The notes under the pieces were generated by a model. It did not search any database and was not told the DNA's origin. It worked only from the letters and a program-made list of their open reading frames with translations. The translations under genes and the position numbers were made by a program. A stretch of 64,000 nt of DNA from positions 42,817,779 to 42,881,778 of the forward strand of contig CM036754.1 of NCBI GenBank assembly GCA_020796225.1, written 5' to 3'. Source of the DNA: Arion vulgaris. Taxonomy: Eukaryota > Mollusca > Gastropoda > Stylommatophora > Arionidae. Below are positions 55,397-64,000 of the stretch, piece after piece. Each line of letters starts with the position of its first letter. Position 1 is the stretch's first letter.

Positions 55397-58300
55397 CTGA
55401 AAAAAGCACAATAAATTAAATTAAATAAGAAGCAACACATTGCAACAACTGGAGAGGGATCACCCTATTATCAGTAATGACCAAGACTTTCTGCAAAATC
55501 ATTCTTAATAGAATCAAAGGAGCAGTGGACACAACACTGAGAGAAGAACAAGCTGGTTTTAGACCTGGAAGAAGCTGCTTAGACCAAATATTTACCCTAC
55601 GACTAATTTTGGAGGAACATTTTGAGAAGCAACAACCACTTATACTAAATTTCCTCCCATTTAAAAAAAGCCTTTGATAGTCTACACAGAATCTGTGGAA
55701 TATTCTGAGATGCTATAGAATACCAGACAAAATAATAAACATTATTAAGAGCCTCTATGATGGTTCACAGTGTGCAGTTCGCACTGATGGTGGACACAGC
55801 AACTAGTTTATGGTTGAAACTGGAGTAAAACAAGGCTGTATTCTATCTCTGCTATTGTTTGGAGTGGCCATTGACTGGGTGATGCGAAAATGTTGCAGGG
55901 GCGAAACTGGCATAGATTGGGTAGAAAATAGTCAACTAGAAGATTTGGATTTTGCAGATAATATTGCCTTGTTAAGTAGAAACAACCAAGATATGCAAAG
56001 AAAAACAGACAACTTGTCATCTATAGCATCAAAAGTTGGACTGCAGATAAGCTATGAAAAACAAATATAATGAAGACGCCTATGACAAGTAATGCAGATT
56101 GGAATCTACAAAGATCACACTGGAATCTAAAATGATAAAAATAACAGAGCAGTTCACCTATTTAGGTAGCAATTTTGATTGCATTAGGAAATGTTAAAAA
56201 AGAAATTATGATACGAATTGGTAAAGCAACATCAGCTTTTAAAAGTCTAAATAAAATATGGAACTGCAAGTTATATAGTTAGTTAGTTTGTTCCTTTTGA
56301 GCCAAAGGCGCACATAGGGCAGAGGTTTTAGATCTCCATGTGATACGGTTCTTTGCTAGCAGTTGCAGATCTTGTATGGTTTTATATCCCAATAGTTTAC
56401 TTTCTTGTTGGATGGTTCTTCGAAGAGTGGTCTTTGGTCTTCCACGTTTCTTTTCCAACTGGTGATCACATAAGGACTTGTCGATTTAGTCTCTTTTCGT
56501 CTGATCTAAGCACATGACCTAAATATTTCCACCGCTGCCTTATAATATTTGATATGGGTTGTTGGTGTGTTCTATCTCTCACTGTGTTGTTAGAAAGAAA
56601 TCACTCCATTTGACTTTTAATAATTTTCGTAGACATTTATTCTCAAAGCTGTCCAGTTTCTTATCAATTTTCTTTGTTGATTTCCAACTTTCACAACCGT
56701 AGGTCAGTACAGGAATCACACATGACCTAAATAATTTAACTTTTGTGCATATACTAAAGTCTTGAGATTGCCAGATATTCGTTAATTTAGTGAAGGCACT
56801 AGCTGCTATAGCAATACGAGAGTTTATTTCTTTCATCGTGTCTCCGTTGTTTGACACTTTACTACCCAAATATGTAAAATGTTCAACTTTCTCCAGTGTT
56901 TGGCCATTTATTACGATGTTGTCTGTCGAGTTTGTGAGGTCCATAATTTTGGTCTTGGCAGAATTGATCTGGAGTAAAACTAAATTACGAATTTTCAATT
57001 CAAATGTTGTATCAATCCTAACATATGCCAGCAAGAGTTGGAAAATGACTAAAGATATAGAAAGCAAGTTGAATGCATTTGAAAATAGATGTCTGTGAAA
57101 ATAATGAATATAAAATGGAACGAATTCAGGAGAAGGGATGAAATCAGAGATATGTCTGGTCAACCACTAGTGACAACTGTTATAAGAAAGAGAAGATGGA
57201 GATATGTTGGACACACCTTGAGGAGAAATGATCAATGAATATCAAAGCAGGCATTGAAGTGGGATGCAAAGGGTTCAAGAAAGAGAGGTCGACCTAAGGA
57301 GACCCTGAAACGCACTTTGTTGAGAGAGGCAGGAAATATCGGTCTCGGTTCCATGGCGGAGATTGAGGAGTTGCCCAGAATAGAGCGGTATGGAGAAATT
57401 ACTTGCAGGCCCTATGTAACGATAACGGTACGAGAGGAATTATTATTATTTATTATTATTTAAATTAGAAACAGATGTGATATTTATTTAGAATGTTAGT
57501 TATGAAAACAGACAAAACAAATTAAAATACAGTAGAACCATGATTAATCTTCACCGTTTGGACCAGGGCTGTGATGGATAACCGATTTGATGGATAGCAG
57601 AAATCTCTACGTGATTTCACTGGCTTGGGACGGAAACGAAAATAAAATCTTTTAAAAGTGAATAACACGTAGATATTGTATTTAATTTCACAAAACGATC
57701 AATATAAACTTTGATATAAAAGTAGTAATGTATAGAATTGTATTGTAATACTATAAACCTACGTTAATTAAAAATAATCTGTCATCTCCTTCAGTGTCTT
57801 TGATTTTGCTTGCATTTCAAACCAGTTGATGCACTTAGATAACATTATTTCTGCTTCTGAGTGGCTAGTTTTTTGTTGTTGTTAAGAACGGAAAAGTACG
57901 CACTTTCGGTAACTCAAGGCTTCAATTAGCTACAAATGCCGAGTTGGTAAGACTTGTTTACGACAGTTCAAACAAATATGTCGCCTTGCCGGTACATACT
58001 GTACTTGACAAACCTTGTTATTGTGTCTCTCACTAGGCAGACCTGGAGGCAAATGCTGTCCTCATGATCCTGGGACAATGCAGGAAACAGAAAAATAAAT
58101 CTGAGCGCATCAAAAATAGCTTCCTACACAGAACAGTCAATGATGTATAAACTAGACATTTTAATGTATTAGAGAAGATAAAGACCTGGTTAGTGTTGAA
58201 CATAAACTTGATCCCCTTGGCCACATGTCCTATCACTATCATGATGCTCTTGATGGCTGGGCTGGAGTGAACAATATTAGAATAGCTGTAGGAAGACAGG

Positions 58301-61300
58301 TGTCTCTGAAAAAATTGATATTTAATGTTAGATCTTCTATGGAAAGTAAGATAATGATCAGATGTGTCATTCGTAAATAAAATAAAATGTCAGAGATTCA
58401 GCAGCAAAAAAAAATTAAGAGTTCATTTTAAAAACATATTGATGCGCCAGTGTGTTGCCAGGGCGTGCAAGGGGAGCAAAGAATAGTAACACAGTGACCT
58501 AAAGGCATATTGTAAGAAGCGACTGAGGTAGAGGCCTAGGGAAGCTACCCTAGTAAATAAAATGTGTCGCAGAAATCGGATGCGACGGCCTACTTGTAGG
58601 CGCATAACTGGCACACGGTACAATCACTCTTAGACTCAGATCACATACAGATCACAAAGAATGGTTTAACAAGTGGTTGATATAGTGCGATCAAAGAAGA
58701 AGAATACCATATTGATTCATTAATTGATAGAATCATCATCATTGCACTTTGGTGAATAACCCTGTATGCTCTGATCTCATTATTACACAGGAAGATCATG
58801 ACAATACACAAATTCTGTAGTGAGTCCGGCGTAGGTCCCTAATATAATTTTGAAGATTGTTGTAGGTATTTAATTTTAATTTGGACAGGACAGCGCAGTT
58901 GAAACCTAGTCTTATCGATTATATACTGAGACAAACTCATTAGCCTAGTGAAACAACACTGAACAGAAAACTACATGGACCTCTGAATAGAGCTAAATAG
59001 ACAATGAAATATGGATAATATTTCAAGCAAACGGAAAGAAGGAAGAGTAAATGCTTCATCTGTATACATATTAACCTAAATATTAGAGTAGATTATTCGT
59101 TTGTGTGAGAGCTGCAGTATCGTAGTTGTTAGTGAATTCTCTTCTTAGGCTAGTGATCCGGTTTCAATTCCACATTGGGCATTACATTTTTTCAGACTAT
59201 AACGGCTCTTAGGTCAACCCAGTCTCAATTGGATACCAGAAAAAGCAATGGGAAGTAAAGGCAGCCGGCGTGATGTCGACCACATCACCCATCATGTGCC
59301 AACAGTCAATGAAAAATATGGGCCTCATACAGTATTAACCTATATATGGCAAAACACTAAACACAAAGTACTGTAGTTGTACAAAATACCAAAATAATGT
59401 GCAGCAACGTTTCAACCAAAAGGCGTTTATCAAGCAAAAATACAATAGAAGTGAAGACATTCACTTCTTACATGGCACATAAATTTCTTCACTTCTGTTG
59501 CATCCTTTGCTTGATAAGGGCCTTTTGGTCGAAAAGTTGCTGTATATTATTTTTGTATTTGCTAAAACTAGAGTACTTTGTTTTATGTGTTTCACCATTG
59601 CTACATAGTTTTACTGCAGTCTTCACGTATATCAATAATACTATTACCCTATATACCACATGGTATGAAAAAGGGTTTCTTTACTTGTTACTTTACTTGC
59701 TATCTGTGTACGCTATCAGAAACCCAACATTAGCATTAGCATGAATTCAAAATGTTCGCTTACAAAAGTTGTCATTTCCATTAGTTCAATCCCATTCTGA
59801 TTAATTCCAAGCAGAAGACTCTTTGGCATTGTGGAAGTATAAGTTTGCTGGAAAAATAGAAAATCTTTCGTTTTATGAGGTACGATATCCAAAACAAAAA
59901 TGGTTTCCTAGAGTATACAACTTAACAATAATTGATTTAATGTGGTATGATATCTAACAACAATAACATGTAGGCCTGGTACTATAAAGTGGTTAGGTAT
60001 TGATTAGTTGTTACTGATATGATGTCACAGCACTTTAGGCAGACCCATAGGTGCTCAGTCTCCCCCAACAGATGTAGAAGGATTTGCATACTACCTCTGA
60101 AGTCGAAGAAGGTACACCTGTATGGCAAGGGACACTGATAATAAGGAAAGCAGGCTTTCATGCAAACATCAGTTAAAAACACCATACCAGGCACCCTGAC
60201 TACATCTAAATTCAAAGAGGGTGGTTGGTGTTCAACAGTTTCTCAGTCGCCACCTTGATTGCCTGGATTTCTGCATCATCACAATGATAAAAACACAGGT
60301 AGTAAACAACTACTAGATTATAAATGAAATAAAGATGAAATGTGATTTTTATTTAAGTGTTAACAGAATATAAGAGAATGTGTAATAAAGCACTTAAAGT
60401 ACTTAGAATGGATTCCAAATTCAGTCACCGTTTCATGACTATGATAATGACTGTATTAAAAATCTCCTAGGTAGCCTCTTTGGCAAAGAGGTTAAGATGT
60501 TTGCCTTGCATTCTAAAGGTTATGTATTTGAATTCATACTGAGTAACGTGCAATTTTTTCCAGAGACCACTAGAATTGATGCTTAGCTACAGTGATCATG
60601 CTTTGTACAGCACTCTCGGCAGGTGCCGTGCCATTTCTCCAGAGAGGGATAGAGCCATATAAGGGGAAACCTGGTGCAGTAAAGTTAATTCTTCTCCTTT
60701 AGACCCTGTTTTGTTGAATCTTTAAGAATGGCTACATGACAATGATTTATGTCTGTATTGTTTAACTCTTTCCACGCTTTAAGCTGCACCCTGTGCAAGT
60801 CTGTTGCACGCTATTAGCCGCACACTGCGCCATAGAGTTGCTTCCTTATAAGAAGTCTTTCTAGTTTTACTTCTACTGTTTTACTTATACTACTTTTCAA
60901 CCTTGTTATTATATTGGGTTGTCCAGTTTTCTTCAATTTAGTATATAATATATATATATGTTTATTTATTGACGAGTAGTTGATCTGTTGCTTTTTTTAC
61001 CTCCCTTGAATTAACTGCTTAAAAATTGAGGAAATAACTGCTCGTGGAAAGAGTTAATCTCCTTAGAAAAGCTACATGACAATGATGATAGTTATGTTAT
61101 TTAACGTCCTTTAGAAAGTCTACATGACAATGAGAAATGTGCTACTATTTCAGAGTAATAACTGACCGAAACTGCAAACACAGTTGTTCCAAAGAGTGGC
61201 CAGTTTTTCAGCAGATTGATGAAGGATATGATGGCTTGTTGTGGGCTCATGTCTAGCACAGTTTTATGCGTTGTGGCTATTTCATCCGGTCGCACTGAGC

Positions 61301-63451
61301 AGCGTACATCGCGGGGTATAATACGCATGACTGACCTATATAAAACATAAAATGGATATACAAAAAATAAAATAAAACAGATTGCTTCTAGTGTATCATG
61401 ATTTGCTATATTCATAATACCGTAATTAATATTGCTTTGCCATTATGTATATGTAACATATTACTGGAGAAACACATATTTATATATGGGTTTTAAATTA
61501 ATATAGAAACATTTGAGTTAGGAAACTGCCATGTGTTGCCTGGGCTTGCAAGAGGAGCAAAGACTAGTAACACTGCAACCTACAAGGCATGTCATAAGAG
61601 GCGATTGAGGTAGGGGAACTAAAAAAAGTTGCAGAAATCAGATGTGCTGGCCTATTTAATCAGATCATTAGCTGCTGTTATTGGCCATGTTTGACACTGG
61701 TAACATAGTGTTGGTTAGAAAATCACTCTTAAAAGATTTGCTTTAGTTTTTAGTGGTATCTCTTTATGTGACAACAGTGGTGTTAACTGTCACAGTACCT
61801 GGTTAGCTTTTGTGCATCGATTGCTAATATCTTTATCGATACTTCCATCTGCAGTGAAAATTACCCCTAAGTATTTGGACTCATTGGTTTCTTTAATTTC
61901 TACGTTCTGGAGTTTTCTTGTAAGGTTTCCTGGTTGTCTGCAACATTAGGCTATCAATGCTAAACCTGGACCCTAACATCAAACGATAGAAGAAAAACTA
62001 GTCACTACTGAAATGATTCAGATGAAGTGTTTACAAAGAATACTGTGAGTATCAAGAGAAGACCAGTTTAGACAATAAAGACATCTGGACAAATGTGGAT
62101 ACAACATCAATGCTTAACTTCATCAAGAAACAACAAATTAAATAGTTCGGCCACATAAGCAAATTACCAACAGACAGTGCACCTCAAAGAGTAATGTTAC
62201 TCAGATACAGTGGATACAAAGCAAAAGGTTGTTCATGCAAAAGATGAACTTCAGAGATAACAGAGGCAATGAAAGACACTGTTTATGAAGTGCACACAAA
62301 AGACCACTCTATAAATCTCTTCTTATTATGATGCTGTGAGACAAAACAGGATTAGAGAAAAGAAGAAGAAGAAGAAGATGAGTTGACTACTAACAATAGA
62401 TTATGAACTTAATGAATAAACTGCCATTAACTGATCATGAACTTACATGAGTAAACTTCTATTACATGATTAGCAACTTACATGTAGTCTATATCTCCAG
62501 TTTTCATATCTTCAATCTCAGACTGGATTTTCAAGGCACAAAGGTGAACCTGGGAATAAATGATGAGAGGAGACATGGATGAAAAGTAATGAAGAGATAC
62601 AACATTCAGATTTCATGATCAGATGTAACATAATGATATGTAATTATGAGATACAACGATGAGATATAACTATGAGAATATAGTCTGTGACAAATAGTGC
62701 CGTCTTGAAGGGATTTTCTAGAGCTTGACTAACTAGAGAAGTTACACATTTCCTTCTTTCCTGTTAGCCAAGAAGGGATAAATATTCATATAATAGCAAT
62801 TTGCATGGAAAATTTACCCATGTGTTGCCAAGGCCCCTAAGGGAGCAAAGAATAGTAACACTGCAACCTACAAGGCATGTTGTAAGAGGTGACTGAGGTA
62901 GGCGCCTAAAGAAGCTACCCTAGTAAATAAAAAGCGCAGCAGAAATCGGATGGCTTACTTGTAGATGCATGACTGACATAATGTACAATTGCTCTTATTC
63001 TCAGATCACATACAGATCACAAAGAGTGGTTTAGCAAGTGGTCGATATGGAGATTTGAAGAAGAAGAAGCATGAAGAACCATGTGTGTTATCATTTGTAT
63101 GGATAACAATATGGGCAGAAGTGCTTAGAGTACTGATTTTGCATATGTCAAAATACGATGGGTTGTGGATGAAGTTAGGGTTCAACAGTTTCTCAGTTAC
63201 CACATTGATTACCTGGTTTTCTGCTTCATAGCAGAAACATTGTAAACATCACTACATTACGTCACATCATAACAATAAATCAAAGAATGATGTTTATATA
63301 TGCAACAGTATTGTTACGTTACGTTACTCACAGCCTCTTTGTGGGTGATAGGAATCCTTTCTTGAATCACATCCTCAATCAGCTGATTATAAAGTAGGTC
63401 ACACTCAACAGGGTCACTTAAATTCACATAAGGCTCAATGAAAAGGCGTTT
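55235..63451 (-). CDS. MyTH4-FERM protein, C-terminal part (probable unconventional myosin, class XV-like)
   Basis: Six minus-strand exons with consistent phases: 63332-63451, 62482-62549, 61167-61335, 59764-59847, 58186-58305, 55235-55396; 240 codons plus stop. FERM landmarks in order: LFIEPYVNLSDPVECDLLYN and IQERIPITHKEA (F1/F2 helices), VHLCALKIQSE, MSPQQAIISFINLLKNWPLF then GTTVFAVS (end of F2, start of F3), LLLGINQNGIELME, YSYSNIV, FNTNQASQIAQLIKDYMEEL (last F3 helix). The family links the motor or adaptor tail to membrane and cargo. A short charged tail follows the FERM fold. Motor and MyTH4 parts would lie beyond 64000. PLEKHH-type proteins or myosins VII and X remain possible. Confidence 0.88.
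55440..57425 (+). mobile_element. RTE LINE (sense) interrupted by a reverse RTE fragment
   Basis: Outer element: 55440-56280 (MTKTFCKIILNRIKGAVDTT, EEQAGFRPGRSCLDQIF, GVKQGCILSLLLFGVAIDWV, LEDLDFADNIALLSRNNQDM) and 56981-57425 (TKLRIFNSNVVSILTYASKS, RRRWRYVGHTLRRND-like, GSRKRGRPKETLKRTL). It lies in the last FERM intron, antisense to the gene. Best preserved member of the family also found at 18420-24770 and 25015-26020; broken by frameshifts near 55660 and 56060. Confidence 0.88.
56281..56980 (-). mobile_element. Reverse RTE fragment nested in the RTE
   Basis: Minus frame: NSAKTKIMDLTNSTDNIVIN, GQTLEKVEHFTYLGSKVSNN, CTKVKLFRSCVIPVLTYGCE. Its 3' end at 56281 carries a (CTAA)n-like tail, as RTE elements often do. 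It splits the outer element between ATATAG (56280) and TAAAACTAAATT, which are adjacent in the copy at 18760. A clear TSD was not seen. Confidence 0.8.
57530..58001. mobile_element. Possible pogo/Tigger-type non-autonomous element
   Basis: Left end CAGTAGAACCATGATTAATC with GATGGATAACCGATTTGATG inside, typical of pogo-type ends. Right end, reversed, CAGTATGTACCGG. TA on both sides (57528-57529, 58002-58003). Terminal repeats match only partly, so the right limit is unsure. Intronic. Confidence 0.45.
58186..58305 (-). CDS. FERM gene exon: F3 lobe
   Basis: 40 codons, phase 0 to 0, acceptor ATTTTTTCAG: RHLSSYSYSNIVHSSPAIKS then IMIVIGHVAKGIKFMFNTNQ. Donor CAG|GTCTTT is weak, but the join to ASQIAQLI fits the family. 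Confidence 0.85.
58440..58900. repeat. SINE-like C (58440-58695, +) followed by SINE A fragment (58710-58900, -)
   Basis: The first has GTGTTGCCAGGGCGTGCAAG, GAGCAAAGAATAGTAACACA and ends AAGAAGAAGAA. The second starts TTCATTAATTGATAGAATCA and reads like 11752-11960. 58901-59109 holds no feature. Confidence 0.7.
59110..59345 (+). repeat. SINE-like repeat, family E
   Basis: Head with CAGTATCGTAGTTGTTAGTG and GATCCGGTTTCAATTCC (B-box-like), body ending CATCATGTGCCAACAG, in the order of 5490-5765. Confidence 0.55.
59355..59610. repeat. Foldback repeat copy, about 250 bp
   Basis: Left arm CACAAAGTACTGTAGTTGTA, CAGCAACGTTTCAACC, AAGTGAAGACATT; right arm is the complement, ending AGAGTACTTTGTTTTATG. 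Same family as 17235-17395; the ORF at 59397-59744 runs through it and is not a gene. Confidence 0.7.
59764..59847 (-). CDS. FERM gene exon: F3 start
   Basis: 28 codons, phase 0 to 0, acceptor TTTTTCCAG, donor GTAAGC: QTYTSTMPKSLLLGINQNGI and ELMEMTTF. Confidence 0.9.
60000..60240 (-). repeat. Dispersed repeat G, reverse
   Basis: The reverse strand gives TATCAGTGTCCCTTGCCATA and CTGGTATGGTGTTTTTAACT, matching 14800-14930. A short part recurs near 63170-63240 (GGTTCAACAGTTTCTCAGT). Confidence 0.45.
60470..60715 (+). repeat. tRNA-derived SINE, family D
   Basis: Head GTAGCCTCTTTGGCAAAGAG with a decayed B box (TTTGAATTCAT). Body CAGCACTCTCGGCAGGTGCC and AAACCTGGTGCAGTAAAG. Reverse copy at 50815-51030. 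Confidence 0.7.
60766..61053. mobile_element. piggyBac-type MITE, 288 bp
   Basis: Flanked by TTAA (60762-60765, 61054-61057). Perfect 11-bp terminal inverted repeats CTCTTTCCACG. Inside, GCGCC/GTTGCACGC-type subterminal pieces (CACCCTGTGCAAGTC, GCACACTGCGCC). No coding capacity. In the FERM intron between 59764 and 61335. Confidence 0.82.
61167..61335 (-). CDS. FERM gene exon: F2 lobe
   Basis: Acceptor TATATAG, donor GTCAGT. The first base completes Met; then SVMRIIPRDVRCSVRPDEIA, TTHKTVLDMSPQQAIISFIN and LLKNWPLFGTTVFAVS. WPLFG is a strong MyTH4-FERM landmark. Confidence 0.93.
61530..61660 (+). repeat. SINE-like C, partial
   Basis: GTGTTGCCTGGGCTTGCAAG, AACACTGCAACCTACAAGGC, then a truncated GCAGAAATCAGATGTGCTGG. 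61661-61999 shows a LINE-like reverse trace only (ATTACCCCTAAGTATTTGGA). Confidence 0.65.
62000..62365 (+). mobile_element. LINE 3' fragment with (GAA)n tail (FIKKQQ family)
   Basis: Sense pieces: DIWTNVDTTSMLNFIKKQQI, FGHISKLPTDSAPQRV, LRYSGYKAKG; ends AGAGAAAAGAAGAAGAAGAA. Best copy of a family with four other fragments in the window. Confidence 0.65.
62482..62549 (-). CDS. FERM gene exon: F2 helix
   Basis: Acceptor TTCCCAG, donor GTAAGT. Reads VHLCALKIQSEIEDMKTGDI and DY plus two bases; the next exon's first base makes ATG (Met). Confidence 0.92.
62818..63070 (+). repeat. SINE-like repeat, family C
   Basis: GTGTTGCCAAGGCCCCTAAG, GAGCAAAGAATAGTAACACT, ACCCTAGTAAATAAAAAG, ends GAAGAAGAAGAAG. 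Lies between the FERM exons at 62549 and 63332. Confidence 0.75.
63332..63451 (-). CDS. FERM gene exon: F1/F2 junction
   Basis: 40 codons, phase 0 to 0, acceptor GTTGCAG, donor GTGAGT: KRLFIEPYVNLSDPVECDLL and YNQLIEDVIQERIPITHKEA. First exon of this gene in the window. Confidence 0.93.
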
Positions 63452-63564
63452 CTGCAACATATAGACAAAGTGACTACTTTAATCTCTATTTACAGATGCA
63501 GTAAAAAATGGTATGGTCAGTATCTCCAACAAGATGGGAGATAGAAAATATAACTTATTTTTCT

Positions 63565-63950
63565 TTTCTCTAATCCTGTTTTGTCTCACAGTGTCAGAAT
63601 AAGAAGAGATTTATAGAACAGGCTTTTGTGTGCACTTCATAAACAGTGTTTTTCATCATCTCTGAGGTCCAGCTTTAGCGTGGACGGCCTTTTGATTTGT
63701 ATCTACTGTATCGAAGAAGCATTGCTCTTTGAGGCACACTGTCTGTTGGTAATCTGCTTATGTGGCTGAACCATTTAATTTGTTGCTTTTTGATGAAGTT
63801 CAGTACTGATGTTGTACCCACTTTTTCCTGATGTCTTCATTTCTAAACTGGTCTCTTCTTGTTACCGTCAGCATTCTGCATAGACACTTCATCTCTGTCA
63901 TGACTAGTTTTCTTCTATCATTTGATGTCAGTGTCCAAGTTTATAATCAC
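63565..63950 (-). mobile_element. LINE 3' fragment, reverse (FIKKQQ family)
   Basis: TCTAATCCTGTTTTGTCTCA, TGCTCTTTGAGGCACACTGT, TTGATGAAGTTCAGTACTGA: same order as 5820-6165. In the FERM gene intron at the right edge. Confidence 0.6.
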
Positions 63951-64000
63951 TAAGAAAATATGACTAAGAAGCTAATAGTCAAAATAATTACATGTACATG

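Noticed and set aside
61101..61415. Single-exon membrane-protein-like ORF
   Set aside because: Its central part is the FERM exon 61167-61335; the hydrophobic start is intron read-through before the acceptor.

Overview
This is a window of AT-rich, repeat-laden animal (invertebrate) nuclear DNA, not bacterial. It carries parts of two intron-rich genes, both on the minus strand. All other sequence I could identify is transposable elements, SINE-like repeats and minisatellites. The mix of RTE-type and RNase-H-bearing I/Nimb-type LINEs, tRNA-derived SINEs and long minisatellites would suit a gastropod mollusc, perhaps a freshwater snail; that is an inference and no species is proven.

Gene 1 (255-33529, minus) is a MARK/PAR-1 family Ser/Thr kinase. 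Its start exon is at 33440-33529 and nine further exons run down to 255, where the gene leaves the window in the linker after the kinase domain. Junction phases are consistent from the VAIK exon to the acidic linker. The exon for the glycine-rich ATP loop should lie in the 16.8-kb intron 16654-33439, but I could not find it. The kinase has DYG in place of DFG.

Gene 2 (55235-63451, minus) is the C-terminal 240 codons of a MyTH4-FERM protein, most like an unconventional myosin of class XV or a relative. It has six phase-consistent exons and a stop at 55235-55237. The stop codon lies inside a diverged copy of a 54-bp satellite that continues through the 3' flank and is itself split by a hAT-type MITE.

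Layout: 0-16.6 kb holds MARK exons with SINEs, RTE fragments, a 717-bp piggyBac relic and two minisatellites. 16.7-33.4 kb is the giant MARK intron; it holds a three-layer nest at 18.4-24.8 kb (RTE, interrupted by a Tc1/mariner element of DD82E/Sailor-like type, interrupted by a second RTE with an inverted 5' end). 33.5-55.2 kb is intergenic, with two tail-to-tail I/Nimb LINEs, a 550-bp foldback, and minisatellites of 55-, 32-, 30-, 57- and 54-bp units crowded at 45.6-55.3 kb. 55.2-64 kb is the FERM gene with intronic RTE, pogo-like, piggyBac-type and SINE insertions. Several insertions have intact target-site duplications, so their order can be read.

No rRNA, functional tRNA, CRISPR or operon is present. 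All transposon ORFs seen are broken. The likely working genes are the two minus-strand genes. One helps set polarity by phosphorylating microtubule-associated proteins; the other is a probable actin-based motor or MyTH4-FERM adaptor. Nothing shows that they act together.
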